From positions 1,736,001 to 1,800,000 of the forward strand of contig JAHQIY010000013.1 of NCBI GenBank assembly GCA_019054805.1: a DNA stretch of 64,000 bases, given 5' to 3'. This DNA comes from Brachionus manjavacas (lineage: Eukaryota > Rotifera > Eurotatoria > Ploima > Brachionidae). A program made the position numbers and the translations under genes. The notes beneath the pieces were generated by a model. The model was not told where the DNA came from, made no database searches, and saw nothing but the letters and a program-made list of their open reading frames with translations. Below are positions 46,201 through 60,230 of the stretch, in pieces. The stretch's first letter is position 1; every line of letters starts with the position of its first letter.

Positions 46201-49200
46201 GTTGTCAATTAGGATATTTTTAGGAAACTTTAGGCCCCGACAGCGTATTTGACTATAAGGAAACTGAAGAGGAAATTGACGCCTAAACGAAGAAGTTGTC
46301 CACATGATAATTATAGAAGAAATGGACGTCTATTGACAAAGATTGTCAATCAGGAAGTTCGAAAGGAAATTGAGTTCCCGACATTAAGTTTGTCAATAAG
46401 GAAATTTTTATGAAACTTGAGGTCTCGACAGCGTATTTGACTATAAGGAAGCTGAAGAGGAAATTGACGCCTAAACGAAGAAGTTGTCCACAAGATAATT
46501 ATAGAAGAAATGGACGTCTATTGACAAAGATTGTCAATTAGGAAATTCGAAAGGAAATTGAGTTCCCGACATTAAGGTTGTCAATTAGGATATTTTTAGG
46601 AAACTTGAGGTCTCGACACCGTATTTGACTACAAGGAAACCGAAGAGGAAATTGACGCCTAAACGAAGAAGTTGTCCACAAGGTAATTATAGAAGAAATG
46701 GACGTCTATTGACAAAGATTGTCAATTAGGAAGTTCGAAAGGAAATTGAGTTCCCGACATTAAGGTTGTCAATTAGGATATTTTTAGTCAACTTTAGGCC
46801 CCGACAGCGTATTTGACTATAAGGAAACTGAAGAGGAAATTGACGCCTAAACGAAGAAGTTGTCCACAAGATAATTATAGAAGAAATGGACGTCTATTGA
46901 CAAAGATTGTCAATCAGGAAGTTCGAAAGGAAATTGAGTTCCCGACATTAAGTTTGTCAATAAGGAAATTTTTATGAAACTTGAGGTCTCGACAGCGTAT
47001 TTGACTATAAGGAAACTGAAGAGGAAATTGACGCCTAAACGAAGAAGTTGTCCACAAGATAATTATAGAAGAAATGGACGTCTATTGACAAAGATTGTCA
47101 ATCAGGAAGTTCGAAAGGAAATAGAGTTCCCGACATAAAGGTTGTCAATAAGGAAATTTTTAGGAAACTTGAGGTCTCGACATCGTATTTGACTACAAGG
47201 AAACCGAAGAGGAAATTGACGCCTCAACGAAGAAGTTGTCCACAAGGTAATTATAGAAGAAATGGACGTCTATTGACAAAGATTGTCAATTAGGAAGTTC
47301 GAAAGGAAATTGAGTTCCCGACATTAAGGTTGTCAATTAGGATATTTTTAGGAAACTTTAGGCCCCGACAGCGTATTTGACCATAAGGAAACTGAAGAGG
47401 TAATTGACGCCTAAACGAAGAAGTTGTCCACAAGGTAATTTTAGAAGAAATGGACGTCTATTGACAAAGATTGTCAATTAGGAAGTTCGAAAGGAAATTG
47501 AGTTCCCGACATTAAGGTTGTCAATTAGGATATTTTTAGGAAACTTGAGGTCTCGACATCGTATTTGACTACAAGGAAACCGAAGGGGAAATTTACGCCT
47601 AAACGAAGAAGTTGTCCACAAGGTAATTATAGAAGAAATGGACGTCTTTTGACAAAGATTGTCAATTAGGAAGTTCGAAAGGAAATTTAATTCCCGACAT
47701 TTAGGTTGTCAATTAGGATATTCTTAGGAAACTTGAGGTCTCGACACCGTATTTGACTATAAGGAAACTGAAGAGGAAATTGACGCCTAAACGAAGAAGT
47801 TGTCCACAAGATAATTATAGAAGAAATGGACATCTATTGACATAGATTGTCAATTAGGAAGTTCGAATGGAAACTGAGTTCCCGACATTAAGGTTGTCAA
47901 TTAGGAAATTTTTAGGAAACTTGAGGTCTCGACACCGTATTTGACTTCAAGGAAACTGAAGAGGAAATTGACGCCTAAACGAAGAAGTTGTCCACAAGAT
48001 AATTATAGAAGAAATGGACGTCTATTGACAAAGATTGTCAATTAGGAAGTTCGAAAGGAAATTGAGTTCCCGACATTAAGGTTGTCAATAAGGAAATTTT
48101 TAGGAAACTTGAGGTCTCGACATCGTATTTGACTACAAGGAAACCGAAGAGGAAATTGACGCCTCAACGAAGAAGTTGTCCACAAGGTAATTATAGAAGA
48201 AATGGACGTCTATTGACAAAGATTGTCAATTAGGAAGTTCGAAAGGAAATTGAGTTCCCGACATTAAGGTTGTCAATTAGGATATTTTTAGGAAACTTTA
48301 GGCCCCGACAGCGTATTTGACTATAAGGAAACTGAAGAGGAAATTGACGCCTAAACGAAGAAGTTGTCCACAAGGTAATTATAGAAGAAATGGACGTCTA
48401 TTGACAAAGATTGTCAATTATGAAGTTCGAAAGGAAATTTAGTTCCCGACATTAACGTTGTCAATTAGGATATTTTTAGGGAAACTTGAGGTCTCGACAC
48501 CGTATTTGACTATAAGGAAACTGAAGAGGAAATTGACGCCTAAACGAAGAAGTTGTCCACAAGGTAATTATAGAAGAAATGGACGTCTATTGACAAAGAT
48601 TGTCAATTAGGAAGTTCGAAAGGAAATTGAGTTCCCGACATTAAGGTTGTCAATTAGGATATTTTTAGGAAACTTGAGGTCTCGACATCGTATTTGACTA
48701 CAAGGAAACCGAAGAGGAAATTGACGCCTAAACGAAGAAGTTGTCCACAAGGTAATTATAGAAGAAATGGATGTCTATTGACAAAGATTGTCAATTAGGA
48801 AGTTCGAAAGGAAATTGAGTTCCCGACATTAAGGTTGTCAATTAGGATATTTTTAGGAAACTTGAGGTCTCGACATCGTATTTGACTACAAGGAAACCGA
48901 AGAGGAAATTGACGCCTAAACGAAGAAGTTGTCCTCAAGGTAATTATAGAAGAAATGGATGTCTATTGACAAAGATTGTCAATTAGGAAGTTCGAAAGGA
49001 AATTGAGTTCCCGACATTAAGGTTGTCAATAAGGAAATTTTTAGGAAACTTTAGGTCTCGACAACGTATTTGACTATAAGGAAACTGAAGAGGAAATTGA
49101 CGCCTAAACGAAGAAGTTGTCCACAAAGTTATTATTGAAGAAATGGACGTCTATTGACAAAGATTGTCAATTAGGGAATTCGAAGGGAAATTGAGTTCCC

Positions 49201-52200
49201 GACATTAAGGTTGTCAATAACGAAATTTTAAGGAAACTTGAGGTCTAGACAGCGTATTTGACTCCAAGGAAACAAAAGAGGAAATTGACGCCTTAACGAA
49301 GAAGTTGTCCACAAGGTAATTGTAGAAGAAATGGACGTCTCTTGACAAAGATTGTCAATTAGGAAGTTCGAAAGGAAATTGAGTTCCCGACATTAAGGTT
49401 GTCAATAAGGAAATTTTTAGGAAACTTGAGGTCTCGACATCGTATTTGACTACAAGGAAACCGAAGAGGAAATTGACGCCTCAACGAAGAAGTTGTCCAC
49501 AAGGTAATTATAGAAGAAATGGATGTCTATTGACAAAGATTGTCAATTAGGAAGTTCGAAAGGAAATTGAGTTCCCGACATTAAGGTTGTCAATTAGGAT
49601 ATTTTTAGGAAACTTGAGGTCTCGACATCGTATTTGACTAAAAGGAAACGGTAGAGGAAATTGACGCCTAAACGAAGAAGTTGTCCTCGAGATAATTTTA
49701 GAAGAAATGGACGTCTATTGACAAAGATTGTCAATTAGGAAGTTCGAAAGGAAATTTAATTCCCGACATTAAGGTTGTCAATTAGGATATTTTTAGGAAA
49801 CTTGAGGTCTCGACACCGTATTTGACTACAAGGAAACCGAAGAGGAAATTGACGCCTAAACGAAGAAGTTGTCCACAAGGTAATTATAGAAGAAATGGAC
49901 GTCTATTGACAAAGATTGTCAATTAGGAAGTTCGAAAGGAAATTTAATTCCCGACATTAAGGTTGTCAATTAGGATATTTTTAGGAAACTTGAGGTCTCG
50001 ACATCGTATTTGACTACAAGGAAACCGAAGAGGAAATTGACGCCTAAACGAAGAAGTTGTCCACAAGGTAATTATAGAAGAAATGGACGTCTATTGACAA
50101 AGATTGTCAATTAGGAAGTTCGAAAGGAAATTGAGTTCCCGACATTAAGGTTGTCAATTAGGATATTTTTAGGAAACTTGAGGTCTCGACACCGTATTTG
50201 ACTGCAAGGAAACCGAAGAGGAAATTGACGCCTAAACGAAGAAGTTGTCCACAAGGTAATTATAGAAGAAATGGACGTCTATTGACAAAGATTGTCAATT
50301 AGGAAGTTCGAAAGGAAATTGAGTTCCCGACATTAAGGTTGTCAATTAGGATATTTTTAGGAAACTTGAGGTCTCGACATCGTATTTGACTACAAGGAAA
50401 CCGAAGAGGAAATTGACGCCTAAACGAAGAAGTTGTCCACAAGGTAATTATAGAAGAAATGGATGTCTATTGACAAAGATTGTCAATTAGGAAGTTCGAA
50501 AGGAAATTGAGTTCCCGACATTAAGGTTGTCAATTAGGATATTTTTAGGAAACTTGAGGTCTCGACATCGTATTTGACTACAAGGAAACCGAAGAGGAAA
50601 TTGACGCCTAAACGAAGAAGTTGTCCTCAAGGTAATTATAGAAGAAATGGATGTCTATTGACAAAGATTGTCAATTAGGAAGTTCGAAAGGAAATTGAGT
50701 TCCCGACATTAAGGTTGTCAATTAGGATATTTTTAGGAAACTTGAGGTCTCGACATCGTATTTGACTACAAGGAAACCGAAGAGGAAATTGACGCCTCAA
50801 CGAAGAAGTTGTCCACAAGGTAATTATAGAAGAAATGGATGTCTATTGACAAAGATTGTCAATTAGGAAGTTCGAAAGGAAATTGAGTTCCCGACATTAA
50901 GGTTGTCAATTAGGATATTTTTAGGAAACTTGAGGTCTCGACATCGTATTTGACTACAAGGAAACCGAAGAGGAAATTGACGCCTAAACGAAGAAGTTGT
51001 CCACAAGGTAATTATAGAAGAAATGGACGTCTTTTGACAAAGATTGTCAATTAGGAAGTTCGAAAGGAAATTGAGTTCCCGACATTAAGGTTGTCAATTA
51101 GGATATTTTTAGGAAACTTGAGGTCTCGACATCGTATTTGACTACAAGGAAACCGAAGAGGAAATTGACGCCTCAACGAAGAAGTTGTCCACAAGGTAAT
51201 TATAGAAGAAATGGATGTCTATTGACAAAGATTGTCAATTAGGAAGTTCGAAAGGAAATTGAGTTCCCGACATTAAGGTTGTCAATTAGGATATTTTTAG
51301 GAAACTTGAGGTCTCGACATCGTATATGACTACAAGGAAACCGAAGAGGAAATAGACGCCTGAAGGAAGAAGTTGTCCACATGATAATTATAGAAGAAAT
51401 GGACGTCTATTGACAAAGATTGTCAATCAGGAAAGTCGAAAGGAAATTGAGATCCCGACATTAAGGTTGTCAATAAGGATATTTTAGGAAACTTTAGGCC
51501 CCGACAGCGTATTTGAATATAAGGAAACTGAAGAGGAAATTGACGCCTCAGCGAAGAAGTTGTCCACAAGGTAATAATAGAAGAAATGGACATCTATTGA
51601 CAAAGATTGTCAATTAAGAAGTTCGAAAGGAAATTGAGTTCCCGACATTAAGGTTGTCAATAAGGAAATTTTTAGGAAACTTGAGGTCTCGACATCGTAT
51701 TTGACTACAAGGAAACCGAAGGGGAAATTGACGCCTAAACGAAGAAGTTGTACACAAGGTAATTATAGAAGAAATGGACGTCTTTTGACAAAGATTGTCA
51801 ATTAGGAAGTTCGAAAGGAAATTGAGTTCCCGACATTAAGGTTGTCAATTAGGATATTTTTAGGAAACTTGAGGTCTCGACATCGTATTTGACTACAAGG
51901 AAACCGAAGAGGAAATTGACGCCTAAACGAAGAAGTTGTCCACAAGGTAATTATAGAAGAAATGGACGTCTATTGACCAAGATTGTCAATTAGGAAGTTC
52001 GAAAGGAAATTGAGTTCCCGACATTTAGGTTGTCAATTAGGATATTTTTAGGAAACTTTAGGCCCCGGCAGCGTATTTGACTATAAGGAAACTGAAGAGG
52101 AAATTGACGCCTCAGCGAAGAAGTTGTCCACAAGGTAATTATAGAAGAAATGGACATCTATTGACAAAGATTGTCAATTAGGAAGTTCGAAAGGAAATTG

Positions 52201-52289
52201 AGTTCCCGACATTAAGGTTGTCAATTAGGATATATTTAGGAAACTTGAGGTCTCGACACCGTATTTGACTGCAAGGAAACCCAAGAGGA

Positions 52290-55200
52290 AATTGACGGAA
52301 ACTTGAGGTCTCGACATCGTATTTGACTACAAGGAAACCGAAGAGGAAATTGACGCCTCAACGAAGAAGTTGTCCACAAGGTAATTATAGAAGAAATGGA
52401 TGTCTTTTGACAAAGATTGTCAATTAGGAAATTCGAAAGGAAATTGAGTTCCCGACATTAAGGTTGTCAATAAGGATATTTTTAGGAAACTTGAGGTCTC
52501 GACATCGTATATGACTACAAGGAAACCGAAGAGGAAATTGACGCCTAAACGAAGAAGTTGTCCACAAGGTAATTATAGAAGAAATGGACGTCTTTTGACA
52601 AAGATTGTCAATTAGGAAATTCGAAAGGAAATTGTTTCCCGACATTTAGGTTGTCAATTAGGATATTTTTAGGAAACTTTAGGCCCCGGCAGCGTATTTG
52701 ACTATAAGGAAACTGAAGAGGAAATTGACGCCTAAACGAAGAAGTTGTCCACAAGGTAATTATAGAAGAAATGGACATCTATTGACAAAGATTGTCAATT
52801 AGGAAGTTCGAAAAGAAATTGAGTTCCCGACATTAAGGTTGTCAATTAGGATATATTTAGGAAACTTGAGGTCTCGACATCGTATATGACTACAAGGAAA
52901 CCGAAGAGGAAATTGACGCCTGAACGAAGAAGTTGTCCTCAGGGTAATTATAGAAGAAATGGACGTCTATTGACAAAGATTGTCAATTAGGAAGTTCGAA
53001 AGGAAATTGAGTTCCCGACATTAAGGTTGTCAATTAGGAAATTTTTAGGAAACTTGAGGTCTCGACATCGTATTTGACTACAAGGAAACCGAAGAGGAAA
53101 TTGACGCCTAAACGAAGAAGTTGTCCACAAGGTAATTATAGAAGAAATGGATGTCTATTGACAAAGATTGTCAATTAGGAAGTTCGAAAGGAAATTGAGT
53201 TCCCGACATTAAGATTGTCAATTAGGATATTTTTAGGAAACTTGAGGTCTCGACATCGTATTTGACTACAAGGAAACCGAAGAGGAAATTGACGCCTAAA
53301 CGAAGAAGTTGTCCACAAGGTAATTATAGAAGAAATGGACGTCTTTTGACAAAGATTGTCAATTAGGAAGTTCGAAAGGAAATTGAGTTCCCGACATTAA
53401 GGTTGTCAATTAGGATATTTTTAGGAAACTTGAGGTCTCGACATCGTATTTGACTACAAGGAAACCGAAGAGGAAATTGACGCCTAAACGAAGAAGTTGT
53501 CCTTAAGGTAATTATAGAAGAAATGGACGTCTATTGACAAAGATTGTCAATTAGGAAGTTCGAAAGGAAATTGAGTTCCCGAAATTAAGGTTGTCAATAA
53601 GGATATTTTAGGAAACTTTAGGCCCCGACAGCGTATTTGAATATAAGGAAACTGAAGAGGAAATTGACGCCTCAGCGAAGAAGTTGTCCACAAGGTAATA
53701 ATAGAAGAAATGGACATCTATTGACAAAGATTGTCAATTAAGAAGTTCGAAAGGAAATTGAGTTCCCGACATTAAGGTTGTCAATAAGGAAATTTTTAGG
53801 AAACTTGAGGTCTCGACATCGTATTTGACTACAAGGAAACCGAAGAGGAAATTGACGCCTAAACGAAGAAGTTGTCCACAAGGTAATTATGGAAGAAATG
53901 GATGTCTATTGACAAAGATTGTCAATTAGGAAGTTCGAAAGGAAATTAAGTTCCCGACATTAAGGTTGTCAATAAGGATATTTTTAGGAAACTTGAGGTC
54001 TCGACACCGTATTTGACTATAAGGAAACTGAAGAGGAAATTGACGCCTCAACGAAGAAGTTGTCCACAAGGTAATTATGGAAGAAATGGATGTCTATTGA
54101 CAAAGATTGTCAATTAGGAAGTTCGAAAAGAAATTGAGTTCCCGACATTAAGGTTGTCAATTAGGATATTTTTAGGAAACTTGAGGTCTCGACATCGTAT
54201 TTGACTACAAGGAAACCGAAGAGGAAATTGACGCCTAAACGAAGAAGTTGTCCTCAAGGTAATTATAGAAGAAATGGACGTCTATTGACAAAGATTGTCA
54301 ATTAGGAAGTTCGAAAGGAAATTGAGTTCCCGACATTAAGGTTGTCAATTAGGAAATTTTTAGGAAACTTGAGGTCTCGACATCGTATTTGACTACAAGG
54401 AAACCGAAGAGGAAATTGACGCCTAAACGAAGAAGTTGTCCACAAGGTAATTATAGAAGAAATGGATGTCTATTGACAAAGATTGTCAATTAGGAAGTTC
54501 GAAAGGAAATTGAGTTCCCGACATTAAGATTGTCAATTAGGATATTTTTAGGAAACTTGAGGTCTCGACATCGTATTTGACTACAAGGAAACCGAAGAGG
54601 AAATTGACGCCTAAACGAAGAAGTTGTCCACAAGGTAATTATAGAAGAAATGGACGTCTATTGACAAAGATTGTCAATTAGGAAGTTCGAAAGGAAATTG
54701 AGTTCCCGACATTAAGGTTGTCAATTAGGATATTTTTAGGAAACTTGAGGTCTCGACATCGTATTTGACTACAAGGAAACCGAAGAGGAAATTGACGCCT
54801 AAACGAAGAAGTTGTCCTTAAGGTAATTATAGAAGAAATGGACGTCTATTGACAAAGATTGTCAATTAGGAAGTTCGAAAGGAAATTGAGTTCCCGACAT
54901 TTAGGTTGTCAATTAGGATATTCTTAGGAAACTTGAGGTCTCGACAGCGTATTTGACTATAAGGAAACTGAAGAGGAAATTGACGCCTCAGCGAAGAAGT
55001 TGTCCACAAGGTAATTATAGAAGAAATGGACGTCTATTGACCAAGATTGTCAATTAGGAAGTTCGAAAGGAAATTGAGTTCCCGACATTAAGGTTGTCAA
55101 TTAGGATATTTTTAGGAAACTTGAGGTCTCGACATCGTATTTGACTACAAGGAAACCGAAGAGGAAATTGACGCCTAAACGAAGAAGTTGTCCACAAGGT

Positions 55201-58200
55201 AATTATAGAAGAAATGGACGTCTTTTGACAAAGATTGTCAATTAGGAAATTCGAAAGGAAATTGAGTTCCCGACATTAAGGTTGTCAATTAGGATATTTT
55301 TAGGAAACTTGAGGTCTCGACATCGTATTTGACTACAAGGAAACCGAAGAGGAAATTGACGCCTAAACGAAGAAGTTGTCCACAAGGTAATTATAGAAGA
55401 AATGGACGTCTATTGACAAAGATTGTCAATTAGGAAGTTCGAAAGGAAATTGAGTTCCCGACATTAAGGTTGTCAATTAGGATATTTTTAGGAAACTTTA
55501 GGCCCCGGCAGCGTATTTGACTATAAGGAAACTGAAGAGGAAATTGACGCCTCAGCGAAGAAGTTGTCCACAAGGTAATTATAGAAGAAATGGATGTCTA
55601 TTGACAAAGATTGTCAATTAGGAAGTTCGAAAGGAAATTGAGTTCCCGACATTAAGGTTGTCAATTAGGATATATTTAGGAAACTTGAGGTCTCGACACC
55701 GTATTTGACTGCAAGGAAACCCAAGAGGAAATTGACGGAAACTTGAGGTCTCGACACCGTATTTGACTGCAAGGAAACCGAAGAGGAAATTGACGCCTAA
55801 ACGAAGAAGTTGTCCTCAAGGTAATTATAGAAGAAATGGACGTCTATTGACAAAGATTGTCAATTAGGAAGTTCGAAAGGAAATTGAGTTCCCGACATTA
55901 AGGTTGTCAATTAGGATATTTTTAGGAAACTTGAGGTCTCGACATCGTATTTGACTACAAGGAAACCGAAGAGGAAATTGACGCCTAAACGAAGAAGTTG
56001 TCCACAAGGTAATTATAGAAGAAATGGACGTCTATTGACAAAGATTGTCAATTAGGAAGTTCGAAAGGAAATTGAGTTCCCGACATTAAGGTTGTCAATT
56101 AGGATATTTTTAGGAAACTTGAGGTCTCGACATCGTATTTGACTACAAGGAAACCGAAGAGGAAATTGACGCCTAAACGAAGAAGTTGTCCACAAGGTAA
56201 TTATAGAAGAAATGGACGTCTATTGACAAAGATTGTCAATTAGGAAGTTCGAAAGGAAATTGAGTTCCCGACATTAAGGTTGTCAATTAGGATATATTTA
56301 GGAAACTTGAGGTCTCGACACCCTATTTGACTGCAAGGAAACCGAAGAGGAAATTGACGGAAACTTGAGGTCTCGACACCGTATTTGACTGCAAGGAAAC
56401 CGAAGAGGAAATTGACGCCTAAACGAAGAAGTTGTCCACAAGGTAATTATAGAAGAAATGGACGTCTTTTGACAAAGATTGTCAATTAGGAAATTCGAAA
56501 GGAAATTGAGATCCCTACATTAAGGTTGTCAATTAGGATATTTTTAGGAAACTTTAGGTCTCGACATCGTATTTTACTACAAGGAAACCGAAGGGGAAAT
56601 TGACGCCTAAACGAAGAAGTTGTCCACAAGGTAATTATAGAAGAAATGGACATCTATTGACAAAGATTGTCAATTAGGAAGTTCGAAAGGAAATTGAGTT
56701 CCCGACATTAAGGTTGTCAATTAGGATATTTTTAGGAAACTTGAGGTCTCGACATCGTATTTGACTACAAGGAAACCGAAGAGGAAATTGACGCCTAAAC
56801 GAAGAAGTTGTCCACAAGGTAATTATAGAAGAAATGGATGTCTATTGACAAAGATTGTCAATTAGGAAGTTCGAAAGGAAATTGAGTTCCCGACATTAAG
56901 GTTGTCAATTAGGAAATTTTTAGGAAACTTGAGGTCTCGACATCGTATTTGACTACAAGGAAACCGAAGAGGAAATTGACGCCTAAACGAAGAAGTTGTC
57001 CACAAGGTAATTATAGAAGAAATGGATGTCTATTGACAAAGATTGTCAATTAGGAAGTTCGAAAGGAAATTGAGTTCCCGACATTAAGATTGTCAATTAG
57101 GATATTTTTAGGAAACTTGAGGTCTCGACATCGTATTTGACTACAAGGAAACCGAAGAGGAAATTGACGCCTAAACGAAGAAGTTGTCCACAAGGTAATT
57201 ATAGAAGAAATGGACGTCTATTGACAAAGATTGTCAATTAGGAAGTTCGAAAGGAAATTGAGTTCCCGACATTAAGGTTGTCAATTAGGATATTTTTAGG
57301 AAACTTTAGGTCTCGACATCGTATTTGACTACAAGGAAACCGAAGGGGAAATTGACGCCTAAACGAAGAAGTTGTCCACAAGGTAATTATAGAAGAAATG
57401 GACATCTATTGACAAAGATTGTCAATTAGGAAGTTCGAAAGGAAATTGAGATCCCTACATTAAGGTTGTCAATTAGGATATTTTTAGGAAACTTTAGGTC
57501 TCGACATCGTATTTGACTACAAGGAAACCGAAGGGGAAATTGACGGAAACTTGAGGTCTCGACACCGTATTTGAATACAAGGAAACCGAAGGGGAAATTG
57601 ACGCCTAAACGAAGAAGTTGTCCACAAGGTAATTATAGAAGAAATGGACGTCTTTTGACAAAGATTGTCAATTAGGAAGTTCGAAAGGAAATTGAGTTCC
57701 CGACATTAAGGTTGTCAATTAGGATATTTTTAGGAAACTTGAGGTCTCGACATCGTATTTGACTACAAGGAAACCGAAGAGGAAATTGACGCCTAAACGA
57801 AGAAGTTGTCCACAAGGTAATTATAGAAGAAATGGACGTCTATTGACAAAGATTGTCAATTAGGAAGTTCGAAAGGAAATTGAGTTCCCGACATTAAGGT
57901 TGTCAATTAGGATATTTTTAGGAAACTTGAGGTCTCGACATCGTATTTGACTACAAGGAAACCGAAGAGGAAATTGACGCCTAAACGAAGAAGTTGTCCA
58001 CAAGGTAATTATAGAAGAAATGGACGTCTATTGACAAAGATTGTCAATTAGGAAGTTCGAAAGGAAATTGAGTTCCCGACATTAAGGTTGTCAATTAGGA
58101 TATATTTAGGAAACTTGAGGTCTCGACACCGTATTTTACTGCAAGGAAACCGAAGAGGAAATTGACGGAAACTTGAGGTCTCGACACCGTATTTGACTGC

Positions 58201-60230
58201 AAGGAAACCGAAGAGGAAATTGACGCCTAAACGAAGAAGTTGTCCTCAAGGTAATTATAGAAGAAATGGACGTCTATTGACAAAGATTGTCAATTAGGAA
58301 GTTCGAAAGGAAATTGAGTTCCCGACATTTAGGTTGTCAATAAGGAAATTTTTAGGAAACTTGAGGTCTCGACACCGTATTTGACTCCAAGGAAACCGAA
58401 GAGGAAATTGACGCCTAAACGAAGAAGTTGTCCACAAGGTAATTATAGAAGAAATGGATGTCTATTGACAAAGATTGTCAATTAGGAAGTTCGAAAGGAA
58501 ATTGAGTTCCCGACATTAAGGTTGTCAATTAGGATATTTTTAGGAAACTTGAGGTCTCGACATCGTATTTGACTACAAGGAAACTGAAGAGGAAATTGAC
58601 GCCTAAACGAAGAAGTTGTCCCTAAAGTAATTATTGAAGAAATGGACGTCTATTGACAAAGATTGTCAATTAGGGAATTCGAAAGGAAATTGAGTTCCCG
58701 ACATTAAGGTTGTCAATAAGGAAATTTTAAGGAAACTTGAGGTCTCGACAACGTATTTGACTCCAAGGAAACAAAAGAGGAAATTGACGCCTTAACGAAG
58801 AAGTTGTCCACAAAGTAATTATTGAAGATATGGACGTCTTTTGACAAAGATTGTCAATTATGAAGTTCGAAAGGAAATTGAGTTCCCGACATTAAGGTTG
58901 TCAATTAGGATATTTTTAGGAAACTTGAGGTTTCGACATCGTATTTGACTATAAGGAAACTGAAGAGGAAATTGACGCCTAAACGAAGAAGTTATCCACA
59001 AGGGAATTATAGAAGAAATGGACGTCTATTGACAAAGATTGTCAATTAGGAAGTTCGAAAGGAAATTGAGTTCCCGACATTAAGGTTGTCAATTAGGAAA
59101 TTTTTAGGAAACTTGAGGTCTCGACACCGTATTTGACTGCAAGGAAACCGAAGAGGAAATTGACGCCTAAACGAAGAAGTTGTCCACAAGGTAATTATAG
59201 AAGAAATGGATGTCTATTGACAAAGATTGTCAATTAGGAAATTCGAAAGGAAATTGAGTTCCCGACATTAAGGTTGTCAATTAGGTTATTTTTAGGAAAC
59301 TTTAGGCCCCGGCAGCGTATTTGACTACAAGGAAACCGAAGGGGAAATTGACGCCTAAACGAAGAAGTTGTCCACAAGGTAATTATAGAAGAAATGGACG
59401 TCTTTTGACAAAGATTGTCAATTAGGAAATTCGAAAGGAAATTGAGTTCCCAACATTAAGGTTGTCAATTAGGATATTTTTAGGAAACTTTAGGCCCCGG
59501 CAGCGTATTTGACTATAAGGAAACCGAAGAGGAAATTGACGCCTAAACGAAGAAGTTGTCCTTAAGGTAATTATAGAAGAAATGGACGTCTATTGACAAA
59601 AATTGTCAATTAGGAAATTCGTAAGGAAATTGAGTTCCCGATATTAAGGTTGATAATTTGGATATTTTTAGGAAACTTAAGGTCTCGACATCGTATTTTA
59701 CTACAAGGAATCCGAAGAGGAAATTGACGGAAACTTGAGGTCTCGACACCGTATTTGGCTGCAAGGAAACCGAAGAGGAAATTGACGCCTAAACGAAGAA
59801 GTTGTCCTTAAGGTAATTTTAGAAGAAATGGACGTCTATTGACAAAGATTGTCAATTAGGAAGTTCGAAAGGAAATTGAGTTCCCGACATTATGGTTGTC
59901 AATTAGGATATTTTTAGGAAACTTGAGGTCTCGACATCGTATTTGACTACAAGGAAACCGAAGAGGAAATTGACGCCTAAACGAAGAAGTTGTCCACAAG
60001 GTAATTATAGAAGAAATGGATGTCTATTGACAAAGATTGTCAATTAGGAAATTCGAAAGGAAATTGAGTTCCCGACATTAAGGTTGTCAATTTGGATATT
60101 TTTAGGAAACTTTAGGTCTCGACATCGTATTTTACTACAAGGAAACCGAAGAGGAAATTGACGGAAACTTGAGGTCTCGACACCGTATTTGACTGCAAGG
60201 AAACCGAAGAGGAAATTGACGCCTAAACGA
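52290..60230 (+). repeat. Seven satellite monomers carrying a 58-bp partial duplication
   Basis: The junction AAATTGACGGAAACTTGAGG, where a normal monomer has AAATTGACGCC, occurs near 52298, 55738, 56358, 57544, 58168, 59728 and 60161 and nowhere earlier in the array. It repeats 58 bp of the monomer (from GAAACTTGAGG to AAATTGACG). Distances between successive copies equal whole multiples of 188 plus about 58, so all seven derive from one event spread by block duplication. Confidence 0.88.
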
